Source: Haliotis asinina
Lineage: Eukaryota > Mollusca > Gastropoda > Lepetellida > Haliotidae
NCBI RefSeq assembly: GCF_037392515.1
Contig: NC_090295.1
Location: forward strand, 19,236,001 to 19,300,000
DNA length: 64,000 nt
Direction: 5' to 3'
In this document: one piece after another, positions 33,113 through 43,255 of the stretch
Numbering within the stretch: the stretch's first letter is position 1
How the letters are laid out: every line of letters starts with the position of its first letter
Made by a program: the position numbers and the translations under genes
Notes under the pieces: generated by a model
What the model saw: the letters and a program-made list of their open reading frames with translations, nothing else
Database searches by the model: none
What the model was told of the DNA's origin: nothing

Positions 33113-34463
33113 GGGTGACGTGGACCTTGATCTAATTGCTGTTATGGGTATTCTCTCTCTCACTCTCTCAAACACAGAAACACACACGCACTCACGCACT
33201 CACGCACGCACACACACAGACAGAGGAGGGTGGGGTTCTGATATGAAATTCTCGTTATGACACGTCCTCCGAACGTTTTCCTTGTCTTCATATGAGGCTA
33301 GGTTGTATCAGATATAAAACTCTTTTGCGGTTTGTTTTTTCGTAATCGTTTGCACGCTGACTTGACTCGGGTGGAAATGTGTTGAATGAGGCGTAAAGCA
33401 ATACGAAATTAAAAAAGGCAAAGGATTGTCAGTATAGATGTTTGCAGAAGTATAAGGATATAAGTACGCACAGAAAGCCACCGATAGACACGTCAGTGCA
33501 CGCAGATTATGACTAATATGCAACGACCTCTGAAATAGCCAGCGCATAATAGAAAAATGTAACGAAGTGCAACATGTAACAGTGAATTAACCGCAATGCG
33601 TAACAATAGGGCAAACTGAACGCGAGGCAGTGAAGTACAACAGTCGGTCCAACACATGAAAGTAAAATGCAACAATTACACTATCCATCAAAGATCTAGA
33701 CTCACTTAAAACACCCACTATATGTTATATATGTATACATGGTTACAACGAAGCTGAATTTCTCCACCAACTTGGGGGAAACAACTGCAAACCACATGCA
33801 GATTCATTGCACGAGGATGATTCATCAAACAGCTGCAAAGCATGTGCAAATATCGTGCATTTGAACCGCTGCGTTTTAGTGTAAAGTTTTTATAAGAATT
33901 CACCGAGTTTAATCATTTGTTGAACGAATGGCTATAATCTTGCCAACGTTACGAATTTGTTTTACTATACATCGGTTCATGTGTAAAAATTACCTTTAAC
34001 CAGTATGGAATATTTTGCAAAATCTAGTTTAGAACAGTTAACTGAAATATGCAGCTACACTTACACTAGTGAGTGTAAACTTTTGATGGGTAGTATGGTT
34101 GAACACACGGGTCCACTGGTGAAGGAAACAGTAGACTCCAGAGTAAATGAAACACATGATAGAAGACTATAATGGTAAATATAACACATAACTGCATACT
34201 CTAAACGTAAATGAAACACATGGCTGTAAACTCTAAAAATGTGACTGAAACAGTCACAAAGGAAATGGTTTCCGTGTCTGGTGGAACTAAGTTGACCATT
34301 TCAGATTAATGTATATTAACACGTATCGAGCAGGAGATACTAAGCCCCACGAAGGAGATACTAAGTCCTACGTAAGGAGACAGTAAGTCCTACGTAGGAG
34401 ACAGTAAGTCCTACGTAGGAGATACTAAAAACGTTTTCACCGTGGCCCTAATACACTTCCGTA
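32738..34463. mobile_element. 1.73 kb inverted-repeat (foldback-type) DNA transposon, non-autonomous
   Basis: The ends are inverted repeats: TACGGAAGCGTAGTAGGGCC at 32738 and its inverse GGCCCTAATACACTTCCGTA ending at 34463. Each end leads inward through 'gtgaaaac' and 'gtttttag' into three or four units of 'tacgtaggacttactatctc' type (32790-32890, and inverted at 34333-34425). A 6-bp direct repeat CATACC flanks the element (32732-32737 and 34464-34469), as expected for a target-site duplication. No transposase frame is seen. The inside holds a (TG)n tract (33028-33110) and a segment matching an ependymin intron (33673-34060). The family is not recognised. Confidence 0.8.
33673..34060 (+). 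repeat. Segment matching intron 3 of ependymin-related gene 4
   Basis: Matches gene 4 intron 3 at about 48365-48765 in order: 'gactcactt.aaaacac.cact', 'attgcacgaggat.attcatca', 'acgttac', 'ttgttttac.atacat', 'gttcatgtgtaaa', 'tacctttaaccagtatgg', 'tttgcaaaa'. Exon 3 itself, which would lie just before, is not found. Either a shared repeat or captured host intron DNA. Confidence 0.7.
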
Positions 34464-34469
34464 CATACC

Positions 34470-35200
34470 GCATAACAAGGGACGGGTTAACAAGGGTTAA
34501 CAGTTATTATGACGAAATCAGATTCCATGCATATCCAGTTAAACGAGAATTATGAGGGGCAAAACTTGTGTTAACGAGAGGACTTTGACCTTTGTTCACA
34601 GGACCAAAAATGCAAGGTCGGTGAGTCTAAAGCGCTCGGTCGCCTGACAAGAATGCATGAATGATCCAACTTGGGTCCAGCCCACCAGTGGAACAGTAGT
34701 GATCATAGAGACCTTTCTGTGCCGCCTATATCCCTTAAGTGCCGGTCACCAACTCAAGGTAGGACATGCTCCCACATTCCACCGTTTATGAATATGCTAA
34801 TGTTGTGTAAGGGACGTTCCATTAATTTTAAGGGGGTGTTGGAAATAATAGTAAACTAAAGGCTTGTCAAACTGACGAGTAGTTTTGATCATACTAATAG
34901 TATTTGAGCATCTTTATTTTTTTAAAATGGTGATACTCAATAAAGGGTGTCCAAACTATTGATATTTGTATGTCATTGAGTAAATAAAATTAGATGAAAC
35001 GTTTCGCTTAACAGTGTAACGGGGCCATCTAACTGAGATTAAGCTTAAGTCGGTGGATGATTGGGTGAAGCGCACAGCTCATGTCATTTGCCATGAAAAG
35101 TCAATGCCGCGACGGTACGCTTCTATTCTCTAGACAATCTATCATTTGACGAGGCTCCTTATCAAACGTCTGATGTTACTTTAGTTCGTTCCATTCAGTA
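34470..35200. other. Intergenic DNA, nothing recognised
   Basis: A tRNA-like A-box word ('gtgagtctaaagcgctcggt', about 34621) occurs without a matching B box. No gene seen. Confidence 0.35.
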
Positions 35201-35414
35201 GGAATAGGGTGGTCAAGCTCGCTGACTTGGTTGACTTACATCCCAGTTGCGTAAATTCATACCCATGCTGACATGTTATCAGTTCCCAGTTGCGCAGATT
35301 GATGCTCATGTATTTGATCACTGGATTGTCTGGTCCACATTCGATTATTTACAGACCACCATCACATCCGTGGAATAAGGTTGAGTGCGGCGTAAAACTA
35401 AACTGACTCACTCC
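35201..35414 (-). repeat. SINE-2 copy with internal duplication
   Basis: 'ggtggtcaagctcgctgact', then the 'cccagttgcg' block twice (35247 and 35286), 'actggattgtctggtccaca', and the 'gtgcggcgtaaaactaaact' end. Confidence 0.8.
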
Positions 35415-35766
35415 CATTCACCAAGTTTGTAGAGAGTGATAGTTACTACATCTAAATTGAAAACTGTGATAGTCTAGTTGTTTTACTGTCCTTCGTTGAC
35501 AGGTCTTCGTTGCTTAGATTATTTATTACGAATTATGACTTGTACAATTGTATTTAGTCAGGTTATGGCTGACACATTGCCGAAGTGACTATGTAATTTC
35601 ACTCACTCATTCCCACAGAGTGAATGTGGTGGTTGACGATTACCCAATTTGGTGTTCGACTGGATGTTAGCTATGGTGAAGATTTTACGTTCTCCGCATT
35701 GAGGTCCTCATGAACGAAACTATAAGTTTTGAGGGATTACGTCTGATGTACGCCTCTTTCCAGCAG

Positions 35767-35824
35767 TGCCACCAGACCTGGTAGGTTGCTACAAAGATGC
35801 GTCCATCAGACTTTATTACGCGAG
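35767..35824 (+). other. Orphan exon-like segment (PPDLVGCYKDASIRLYYA)
   Basis: A 'tctttccagcag' acceptor precedes and a GTGAGA donor follows a 58-nt open segment that reads PPDLVGCYKDASIRLYYA in one frame. A GCYKD start resembles the opening of WSC-like and related cysteine-rich extracellular domains in molluscs. No partner exon was found nearby, so it may be a relic or chance. Confidence 0.25.
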
Positions 35825-36017
35825 GTGAGAAATTTACAACGTATTTTTCTTACCGCTATGTTAAATGTACAAAACATTTATAATAAATAAGGACTTGCTA
35901 CAGACTATTTGACATATAAACAAAGTGGCGTCTGCCTCCTATCTCGATTTGTTTAAATCAGTGAAACATATTCTCGCAAGTTTAAAACTGCTTTATATTT
36001 AAAGTGCGTATGCATGT

Positions 36018-36118
36018 GTAGCGGCCGTAGAATGTCCCAGGCCCACGCTGGGATTCGAACCATGTACCTTCTGATTCGAAATCGGACGCCTTGTCCATAT
36101 GACCAAAGAGGTTAACCC
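36018..36118 (-). repeat. SINE with a tRNA-Arg-like head
   Basis: On the minus strand, 'ggtcatatggacaaggcgtc' (A box), an anticodon-arm-like 'cgatttcgaatcagaagg' and 'tggttcgaatcccagcgtgg' (B box) follow tRNA-Arg(TCG). The D, anticodon, T and acceptor stems contain mismatches, so it is not a working tRNA. The head continues into non-tRNA sequence. Confidence 0.6.
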
Positions 36119-37560
36119 CGTCAACAAGCTGATAAGGTAAGGACGTCATCTGTCGGATGACTCCACGCCCTGATACACATGCGTCATATCATGACTTCAT
36201 ACGATTGTCAGCGACACACCTCGGCGGAGAGTTTGTCCGGTCACGGTGGTAGCGGGTAATAAATTTTCCAGTTGTCATCTTCCACGGAGGGGTGACACGG
36301 AAACTTGTTAAAGGTATCATTGACCAATAAACTTTAAGAATTTTTTTTGTGCTCATGTTTTATCAACTGGAAATACTAACGGTTTCCATGTCAACGCGCA
36401 AATGGCACCACATATGCCTCCAAGATGACTGCACAGTGACTCGTCCGCGAATAACCTGTAAAGGTATTCTGTTCAAATTCCGACATTTTAGTTGCACAAC
36501 AGGGACCGTTTGTTAAAAAAACGATTGACTGAATTCAAAACAATATGAGAACTCGACCGTTGAATGTACAGCATTTTCTAAATCCACGCACAATCATATA
36601 ACTTGATTCCCGCAATATATCACCCCAATAGTGGAATATACCCAAACCTACATGTTAATAGTAGAGTATTATATTTCGTAATAAACAGCATATTTAAAGG
36701 GTTAGTCTACTCAAAATGAATTTCGTTTTGCCTAATGTGAAACAACACATTTTAATTAGTTGACATGAATGTTTGAAAATATACACACAGATTTCTCGCG
36801 TTAAAAGTACCAGACTAAAGACTTTATGCTGTTATGCAGTTTTAGTGTTACCTCCACCTCACCCTACACCAACCGCCCTTAGATTATGACGTGCCGATTG
36901 ATTTAGACTGGTCTCCTGTCAAGTCCCAAGACAAAAGCCATACATTGTAACATCAGTCCCGTCAAACGTCTTGTAAATGCGTATGAGGGAATGAGTAAAT
37001 GAGGTGGCGATTTTTTCTTTTGTTTTGCTTTGGTTTGGTTTGGTCTGCTGTTACCATGGAAACATGACTTGTTGCAAAATGTGTTTGGTGGTTGTCTTGT
37101 CCGAAGCTCACCAAACTAATACATCGTGACCCACATATGTGCCTTGTGTTATTTTGTCTGTTTGGAAAATGTGATTATTAAAGGTGTGATGTTAACTTTG
37201 TTCGCCAACGTTCATTTCACTGTGTGTATCATGAGACAGTAACGTTCAAAGGTCAGATTTTCGTGGAGTCAAAAATTAATAACAGTATTTCAATAAACTA
37301 ATGTAATCAGCAAATGGAAATACTTTTCCTATCTATGGTGGAGTCAATGAGTAAGTCTTGTGAACTGTTCATATGTATCAGTCATTTCCATGTCCCAAAG
37401 TGAGAGAGGCAGGGATATTTAAGCTGTGCTGACGTCCACATTTCTACTTGTGATTACATTTTATCAGTTAAGTAGAGGTTGTTGTACGTCTGTTGGGTTA
37501 ACTCTAACCCACTCAGCCACCGCGGCGTCCACGAAACGTGAAGTCGGACACGTATTCTTT
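36119..37560. other. Intergenic DNA, nothing recognised
   Basis: Contains the phrase 'aaagggttagtctactcaaa' (36698), which looks like the start of an interspersed repeat. No frame or RNA gene was supported. Confidence 0.35.
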
Positions 37561-37570
37561 AACATTTTGA

Positions 37571-37680
37571 GCTAAGCTGGCTGAGTGTGTTACGCGACTG
37601 ACTTCGTGCGCTGGCAATTCGGTGCCTGACTCTGAGGGTGTCTGTTCGAATACCCGACAAAAAAGTACTAGAATGTGGCG
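37571..37680 (+). repeat. Possible tRNA-derived SINE head (Leu/Ser-like, long variable arm)
   Basis: 'gctggctgagtgtgttacgc' resembles an A box and 'gtgtctgttcgaatacccga' a B box, spaced wider than in SINE-1. Stems do not pair well enough for a tRNA gene. Moderately supported. Confidence 0.4.
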
Positions 37681-37699
37681 GTGTTTTGTCCTGAACACA

Positions 37700-39340
37700 G
37701 AACTTTAGCACCATTGGGCGCGTAGAGATCTTGGGAAGGTCACTGTATTTGGTAGCTTGAATCCTGAGAGTTTCTAGGACGGTAGTCGTGCCCCACATAG
37801 AAGCACGTGTGGTAAATATCGTCTCACCTTACATTAGTGCGTGTGTTGAAAGTTGCCTCTGTCCAACAAGCGGAAAATGAATACCGAGTGAGACCTTTAA
37901 TCTTCCAGCGCCTCACGGACATTTTTGGTTATCCGGGACTGCAAGAACAAGATTGGGCTGTATTAGCATCCCACCGTGCACTTTGAGCAGGATTTGGAAA
38001 GGCACGTTATATATATTCTGCTTTTATCCATTATTGTTAATCTGTACTTTACTGAGAAAGTATAATCTTATATATAACACATGTTGCAGTACAGATTTTG
38101 ACCTTTGCCTTGTTTACATAACAAACAAATGCTCTATTTCGTGTACGGCGTTCTTTCTCATAGCTGATACATTACTTTTCATTTCATCACGGCACTTTGT
38201 GTCTGTGACAAAGGTCTTTTGTCATTTTATTGTTACATCTAGGAGGAAGTCACGCATGAGAAAGATGAGTTACATTTAAAGGGACAGGATAACGAAATAT
38301 AACCCACTTAAATTTGACATTGTCTTTGCAACTGGGACCCAAAGTTCACATTTACGTTTCTCATTGGATGGTTTGGTCCGGACTCGATATATTATTTACT
38401 GACCACCGAAATATGGCTGGAATATTATTGAGTATGGCGTTAAGCAACGATCAAATCAGTTTCGTGTTTGTGTTTTCGCATTTGTTCTAACCGATGTAGG
38501 TAGCTGCAGGCCATCACCGAGTGAAAGGTATCACAATAGACGATGGTACCCATCGAATTCGAAACTCCAAAGTACATTTTTGTTCCTGAAGTACTTAGAA
38601 CTTCCGACATCGACGGGGGTCTGAAAAGAAAGGAAATATAGATTATGTTTATGTTAGAATGTCTATATTTTTCTGTTTCCGGGAGTTTCGTAACATACTT
38701 TGTTATAAGCAACCAGCCATTTCTGACATCCAAATAACCATCTCGACACAGTATAATCTGCCATACAGACAGGGCTCTTTATCCCTATCCCTATTTTTCC
38801 TGTATAGATGGATACATATACATGTAATAGCGTCATCTTGGACATATGGCTACCGTGGGACTCGGTGATTATCTCTATCAAGTCTGCACCAGAGCGGCGA
38901 CTTGTAGAGTGTACATGGGCAGTGGATCATAATAAGAACAGTCCAAACGCCAGTAACACCAGATGCCCAACACATTTCCACAGTTTGGTATTTGCAGCGG
39001 GTAACATAGAAAATGTTACTCGCTTGTAAGCGGGATGCATTGCTTGGCTCAGCCAATCAGAAAACGACATGTGTGAGGTAAAGTAATAGATAGAGCATGT
39101 AGATATTTGTATTTTTTGATATTTAGATGTGTCACAGATGTTTAAAAGATGTTTTGGCACATACATTCAAGATGTGTAAATTACAATGCTTCCTTGACCA
39201 GTTCCCGAAGTGATTCATAGTTCTAAGCCTCCTGTATAATACAATACTATCTGTCATTGGCGTTGCAGCTTACTGAATGTAATAAAGAAAAGACTGGATA
39301 CGCTTTGGGAAGATACGACTTTGTGATGTGGCGAACACGT
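37700..39340. other. Intergenic DNA with a partial SINE-2
   Basis: A SINE-2 end occurs at 38363-38455 ('cattggatggtttggtccgg', 'tattgagtatggcgttaagc'). No gene was recognised among the short frames. Confidence 0.4.
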
Positions 39341-39342
39341 CT

Positions 39343-39454
39343 GGGCCTAGATTTTCGAAGCTCTCTTAGCACTAAGATAGTCGTATGTTAATGTTAATGT
39401 ATGGCAGTTACGACTATCTTAGCGCTAAGACAGCTTCGAAAAATCTAGACCCTG
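39343..39454. mobile_element. Complete palindromic foldback element
   Basis: It reads inward from both ends as 'ctagattttcgaagct', 'ctcttagc', 'ctaagatagtcgta', with both outer arms present and a loop of about 25 nt containing 'ttaatgttaatgta'. It is the best complete example of the family seen at 4261, 16013 and 56697. It is non-coding and would form a long hairpin if transcribed. Confidence 0.85.
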
Positions 39455-39457
39455 GGA

Positions 39458-39690
39458 TTTCTTTTTATGCCCCGCCGCGCCTTTTGCGTGGGGTATTAAA
39501 ATGCACCCGTCCGCCCGTGAACATTTATCTTTTCCGAAGCAGAACTTTCAAACCATTCAATATTTCTTCACCAAACATGGCACATAGATAGAACGGATGG
39601 TGTATTAGTGCCTTGTGGTAGTTTGGGTATTCTTGATAAAATATTTTTCGCGTTTCCATGGCAACAAATGTGACTAAGACTGAAACTGGA
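39458..39690 (+). repeat. Interspersed repeat with 'tatgccccgccgcgcctttt' start
   Basis: 'ggggtattaaaatgcaccc', 'cgtccgcccgtgaacattta' and 'ccaaacatggcacatagata' resemble a common marine-invertebrate repeat. The class is uncertain. Confidence 0.4.
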
Positions 39691-39764
39691 GGCAATGCGG
39701 GGGATGTTGATGACTACGTGTTCCTGTTATATAAGCGTTGCAGATACCCATGTATTTGAGGGCA

Positions 39765-39970
39765 GTGAGTTACGCTTTACGCTTAGCAACATGTCAGCTG
39801 TGTCTGGATCAGACAATCCAGTGGTCAACAGCATAAGTATCGATCTGCGGAATTTGAAACCGATAATATGTGTCAACCACGTCAGCAACCCTAATCATCT
39901 GATCCCATTGGTCGCCTCTTACGGAAAGCATGGGTTACTGAAGATCTATATTCTAACCCGGAATGAATGG
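39765..39970 (+). repeat. SINE-2 copy, worn
   Basis: 'gtgagttacgctttacgctt', 'tctggatcagacaatccagt', 'gtcagcaaccctaatcatct' and 'ggtcgcctcttacggaaagc' follow SINE-2 in order. Confidence 0.75.
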
Positions 39971-40348
39971 ACTTTTGGGCAGTAGTTTACTTTCAGGAAA
40001 ATTAATGTTACCCCGTCTTCTTTAGGTTGTGAGTGTATTTGTTTCCGATGGGCTTGGCATAGGGAGAGAATTTAGGACATGTAAAGTTTGTATGCCGTAG
40101 CTATAACGGATGAATTCCACTACCTCTTGAAATGTTTTCTATGAATCCAAGTCTATCTAAAATAAATCTTTAATCGCATCACATTCAAGGATAGAATATC
40201 CATCACAAGGCGGACTCCATTATGACGATACCCAGTTCCCTTAGTCCCTGTATAATGAAACACACAAAATTGTTGAGTATCAAAAATGTAAATGTAAATT
40301 CACAATGCACGTATATGGTAGATGTGTTTGGGTGTGATAGTATATGTC

Positions 40349-40455
40349 CTGGACAAAAAGAGTTAGGGATATATATCATCTTTTTTTAAATTTTGAATAA
40401 TGATGTATGTATTTATTGACACGCTGAGAAAATATCTCTAACTAATTTTGTCCAG
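40349..40455. mobile_element. 107-bp inverted-repeat miniature element
   Basis: Ends CTGGACAAAA...GTTAGGGATAT (40349-40372) and its inverse ATATCTCTAACT...TTTTGTCCAG (40432-40455) agree at 22 of 24 positions. CTGGACAAAA-type ends are reminiscent of Tc1/mariner elements. It abuts the LINE remnant that follows. Confidence 0.7.
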
Positions 40456-40460
40456 TACAG

Positions 40461-41560
40461 GTTTGCCAAATTAGAAATGATGGTGCCATTACTAAGCACG
40501 ATAGATGGTAATTAGGAGGTAAGCTAATTGACTGTGTTTCATCATATAGATATCTAGGAATAGTCTTTCCACAAACATTGTACAAACACTTTGAGAACTC
40601 TGTTTCACAATCCAAAAAAGACTTTGTTTGGTATTTTGAAAAGTTCTTCAAAGTTTGCAAATATGAAATGTGATGTGTTCAGAATTTGACACTGAAGTAA
40701 TGCTTATTTTGCTTTATGGTGCTGAAGTATGGGGTCTAGACTGTGACAGTAATGCAACTATTCAAACAGTTCATACCCTAGCCTGTAAATATCATCTCGG
40801 TGTTAAACTGTGTAATCCCAGTCAGGTTGTACATCGCGAAATCGGGAGATATCCCATGCATATCTTTACATACAAACGCTGTATTATGTATTGGTACAAA
40901 CTGTTAAACATGCCTTCTGCACGTTTTCCTAAGAAATGCTACAATTTACTACTGCCAGATGATTCAAATGGTAAAATTAACTGGACATCAAAACTGAAAA
41001 ACTTATTGTATCCATTTGGTTTTGGGTACGTATGGGAAAATCAATTCATACCCAATGTAAAGCTTTTCATTTCTGAGTTCACATTTAGAGCCCAAAACAT
41101 ATATTTACAGGAATGGCATTTCTCGCTGTCTACTGGCCCTAAAACCCATTCATCTTCTCAATGTAAACTTCTATTTGGTATTGAGCCATATCTCCATTGC
41201 ATAGATATCAAGAAATTCCGTATTGCTGTAGCTAAATCCAGGTGTAGTTCACACCAATTGAATATAGAAATAGAATATAGAAAAGCTTAAGATTGTGTGA
41301 AATGTGTTCCTGTAACTACGTGGAAAATGAGTTTCATTTCTTGTTGATACGCACTGCTTACGATGACCTACGTAACCGTTTTATTCCCGCAGATGTTTTC
41401 ACTCATCCAACCGTGTGTAAATTCAACCGACTAATGTGTAATGTTACTCCTATGGTCTTTCGAAATCTTGCTATGTTGATATTTTACGCTATGATGTATC
41501 TGTATCACGGGCCGATGGCCTACATCCACATATATGAAGAAAGAATGAGCATATAATACA
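40461..41560 (+). mobile_element. Non-LTR retrotransposon (LINE) remnant, C-terminal part of ORF2
   Basis: In broken frames: IRNDGAITKHDRW (about 40465-40505), YRYLGIVFP (about 40546), then a long open stretch from 40670 with LILLYGAEVWGL, ACKYHLGV and EIGRYPMHIF, and a C-terminal CEMC...ENEFHFLL zinc-knuckle-like end (41297-41345) closing at 41556. This order (YLG box, LLYG.EVWG, ELGRYP, C-x-x-C, HFLL) is typical of the post-RT thumb and tail of many metazoan LINEs. At least two frame breaks are present. The RT catalytic core and 5' part are absent. The clade is not resolved. Confidence 0.75.
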
Positions 41561-43140
41561 TACATTAATATTTTGGAAAGTTAGGAAAGTCTAGATGAGT
41601 GAGTAAATATTATGATTTCAAAGAATATTGTGCTTTGCAATCAAAATTGTAATAAATTATTATATTCATGTGCAATGTTCTTAGAAGTACGAATTGGCGT
41701 GTACCTCCCCACACACAACACACAGACACACAACACACACAACACACACATACACACACACACATGCTAGTTGGTTTCTTTTTTTAAGAATTTACGTGCG
41801 AGTGTTATCACCCATGATGACGAGCGTACTGGTGTTTCTCGAGATGCAGCTTCATGTTCCAAAACTTTTTCATTACGCACAGCGCACGTCAAAAAATCCA
41901 CTTTTACTGTCATTTCTTGACGTACAAAGTCATTGTGTCGTAACTGCTTAGATCGATGCTCAAGATGTTGACCACTGGATTTTCTTGTCCAGATAAAAAG
42001 TGTTAATTTTTTTCTCATAAAAATAGCATCATCGTTCTCACACCCAAGTTCTTTGCCCTCTTAATAAATAAGCTAAAGAAGCTACATCTCAGTTTTGATA
42101 TTTCTAAAGTCTCGAAATCTTGTTCCCCTGTCAAAATGTTTAATGAAAGTGGTTTCCGTTTTGACCAGTGAGGTCAGTATTCACAGAAGATTCTTGCTTT
42201 GAAAGTATGCGTTCAACACGAGTCGCATTCACACTTGAGCAACCTTCGTTTTGTTCCACACTGAAATTTCAGGGAGATTAGCGGGGAAACAATCTGTCGT
42301 TGAAATCCTGTTAGGAACAACTAAGCATTGAGGTGACAGTTCGCAAACATATTTCCTGCCTTAACACTTAGCATACAAACTGTGCTTTACATCGGATACG
42401 CGCAAACGCGTTTCTATTTTAAGAGAAGAGTGGTTGGCTGTTCACGGGTCTGGCTGGGGGACTCAGTGACAATTGAAGTTGTTGATCTAGTTACAGTTCA
42501 AGTTTGATTGCACAGAAGACTTGCTTCCAGAGAGACTCGTTTCCTTCTTTTGGACTGTAAGTACTTTTCAACGTTTTGAACTGCGTTTCATACTCATGTA
42601 TAAAATTCGCGTGTCAGCAGAAACAGATGTTCTTCGTTTGCAAAAAAGCGTACCTATCACTAAATCATATGTGTTGCAGAATATCAGGGTCTGTCTGTAG
42701 ATGATAAGTTCGTATTTAGTTATGCTGATTTTGTTTTAATGCGTGTCTATATTCTCAGAACCAGGGCAATGATAAAAACTTACTTTTAGAATATGGAAGA
42801 AATACCGCTTGGGTTTAATTAAGGGTTAATTGACCATTGTTTAAGCGAACTATTCTCATGGTGTATTTATCTGCAGACGTCAGGGGGCTTCAGACTGAAT
42901 ATTCTGTCATATTCCATTGTTTCGCGACACAGTGTGTCAGCTCTTTGCCGACAGACCGTGAATAATCATGTCTTGATCTAGCAGACCAATGATTGGCATG
43001 GCTGTCAAAAGGGAGGGTTGTGCCTTTTTATGTGGTATTACTGTCCTTCAGATTGCATGAAAAGATTTCTTTCGAAAAAAGCAGTGACATATTATTTACA
43101 TTCTGGATTTTATGCTATATTAATACGTCATCCGAGATCT
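41561..43140. other. Intergenic DNA upstream of gene 4
   Basis: A short CA repeat (41708-41763) and a SINE-2 fragment (41930-41998) are present. From 42200 to 43140 nothing is recognised. There is no resemblance to the upstream flanks of genes 1 and 2 beyond the core promoter. Confidence 0.4.
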
Positions 43141-43148
43141 ACAGTTCC

Positions 43149-43181
43149 ATCACGTGATGCGTCTTTTTGTGGATAAAAGAG
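43149..43181 (+). promoter_or_regulatory. Core promoter of gene 4: CACGTG and GATAAAAG
   Basis: CACGTG is at 43151-43156 and GATAAAAG at 43172-43179, 15 nt apart and 84 nt before the start codon. Conservation of this pair against diverged surroundings is the best evidence that it matters. Confidence 0.65.
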
Positions 43182-43255
43182 ATTCTAATTTTTTTTTCAG
43201 GACGGGTTCAGCAGAGGACATGGTACAGATACATCGCCAACGATATCCCTCCAGA

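Noticed and set aside
36041-36110. A functional tRNA-Arg(TCG) gene
   Set aside because: Mismatches in the D, anticodon, T and acceptor stems; interpreted as a SINE head.
37571-37662. A functional tRNA-Leu or tRNA-Ser gene
   Set aside because: A and B boxes are plausible but the stems do not pair.
43154-43255. Upstream in-frame ATG as the start of gene 4
   Set aside because: It lies before the TATA-like box, and would bury the signal peptide behind 34 residues absent from the paralogues.
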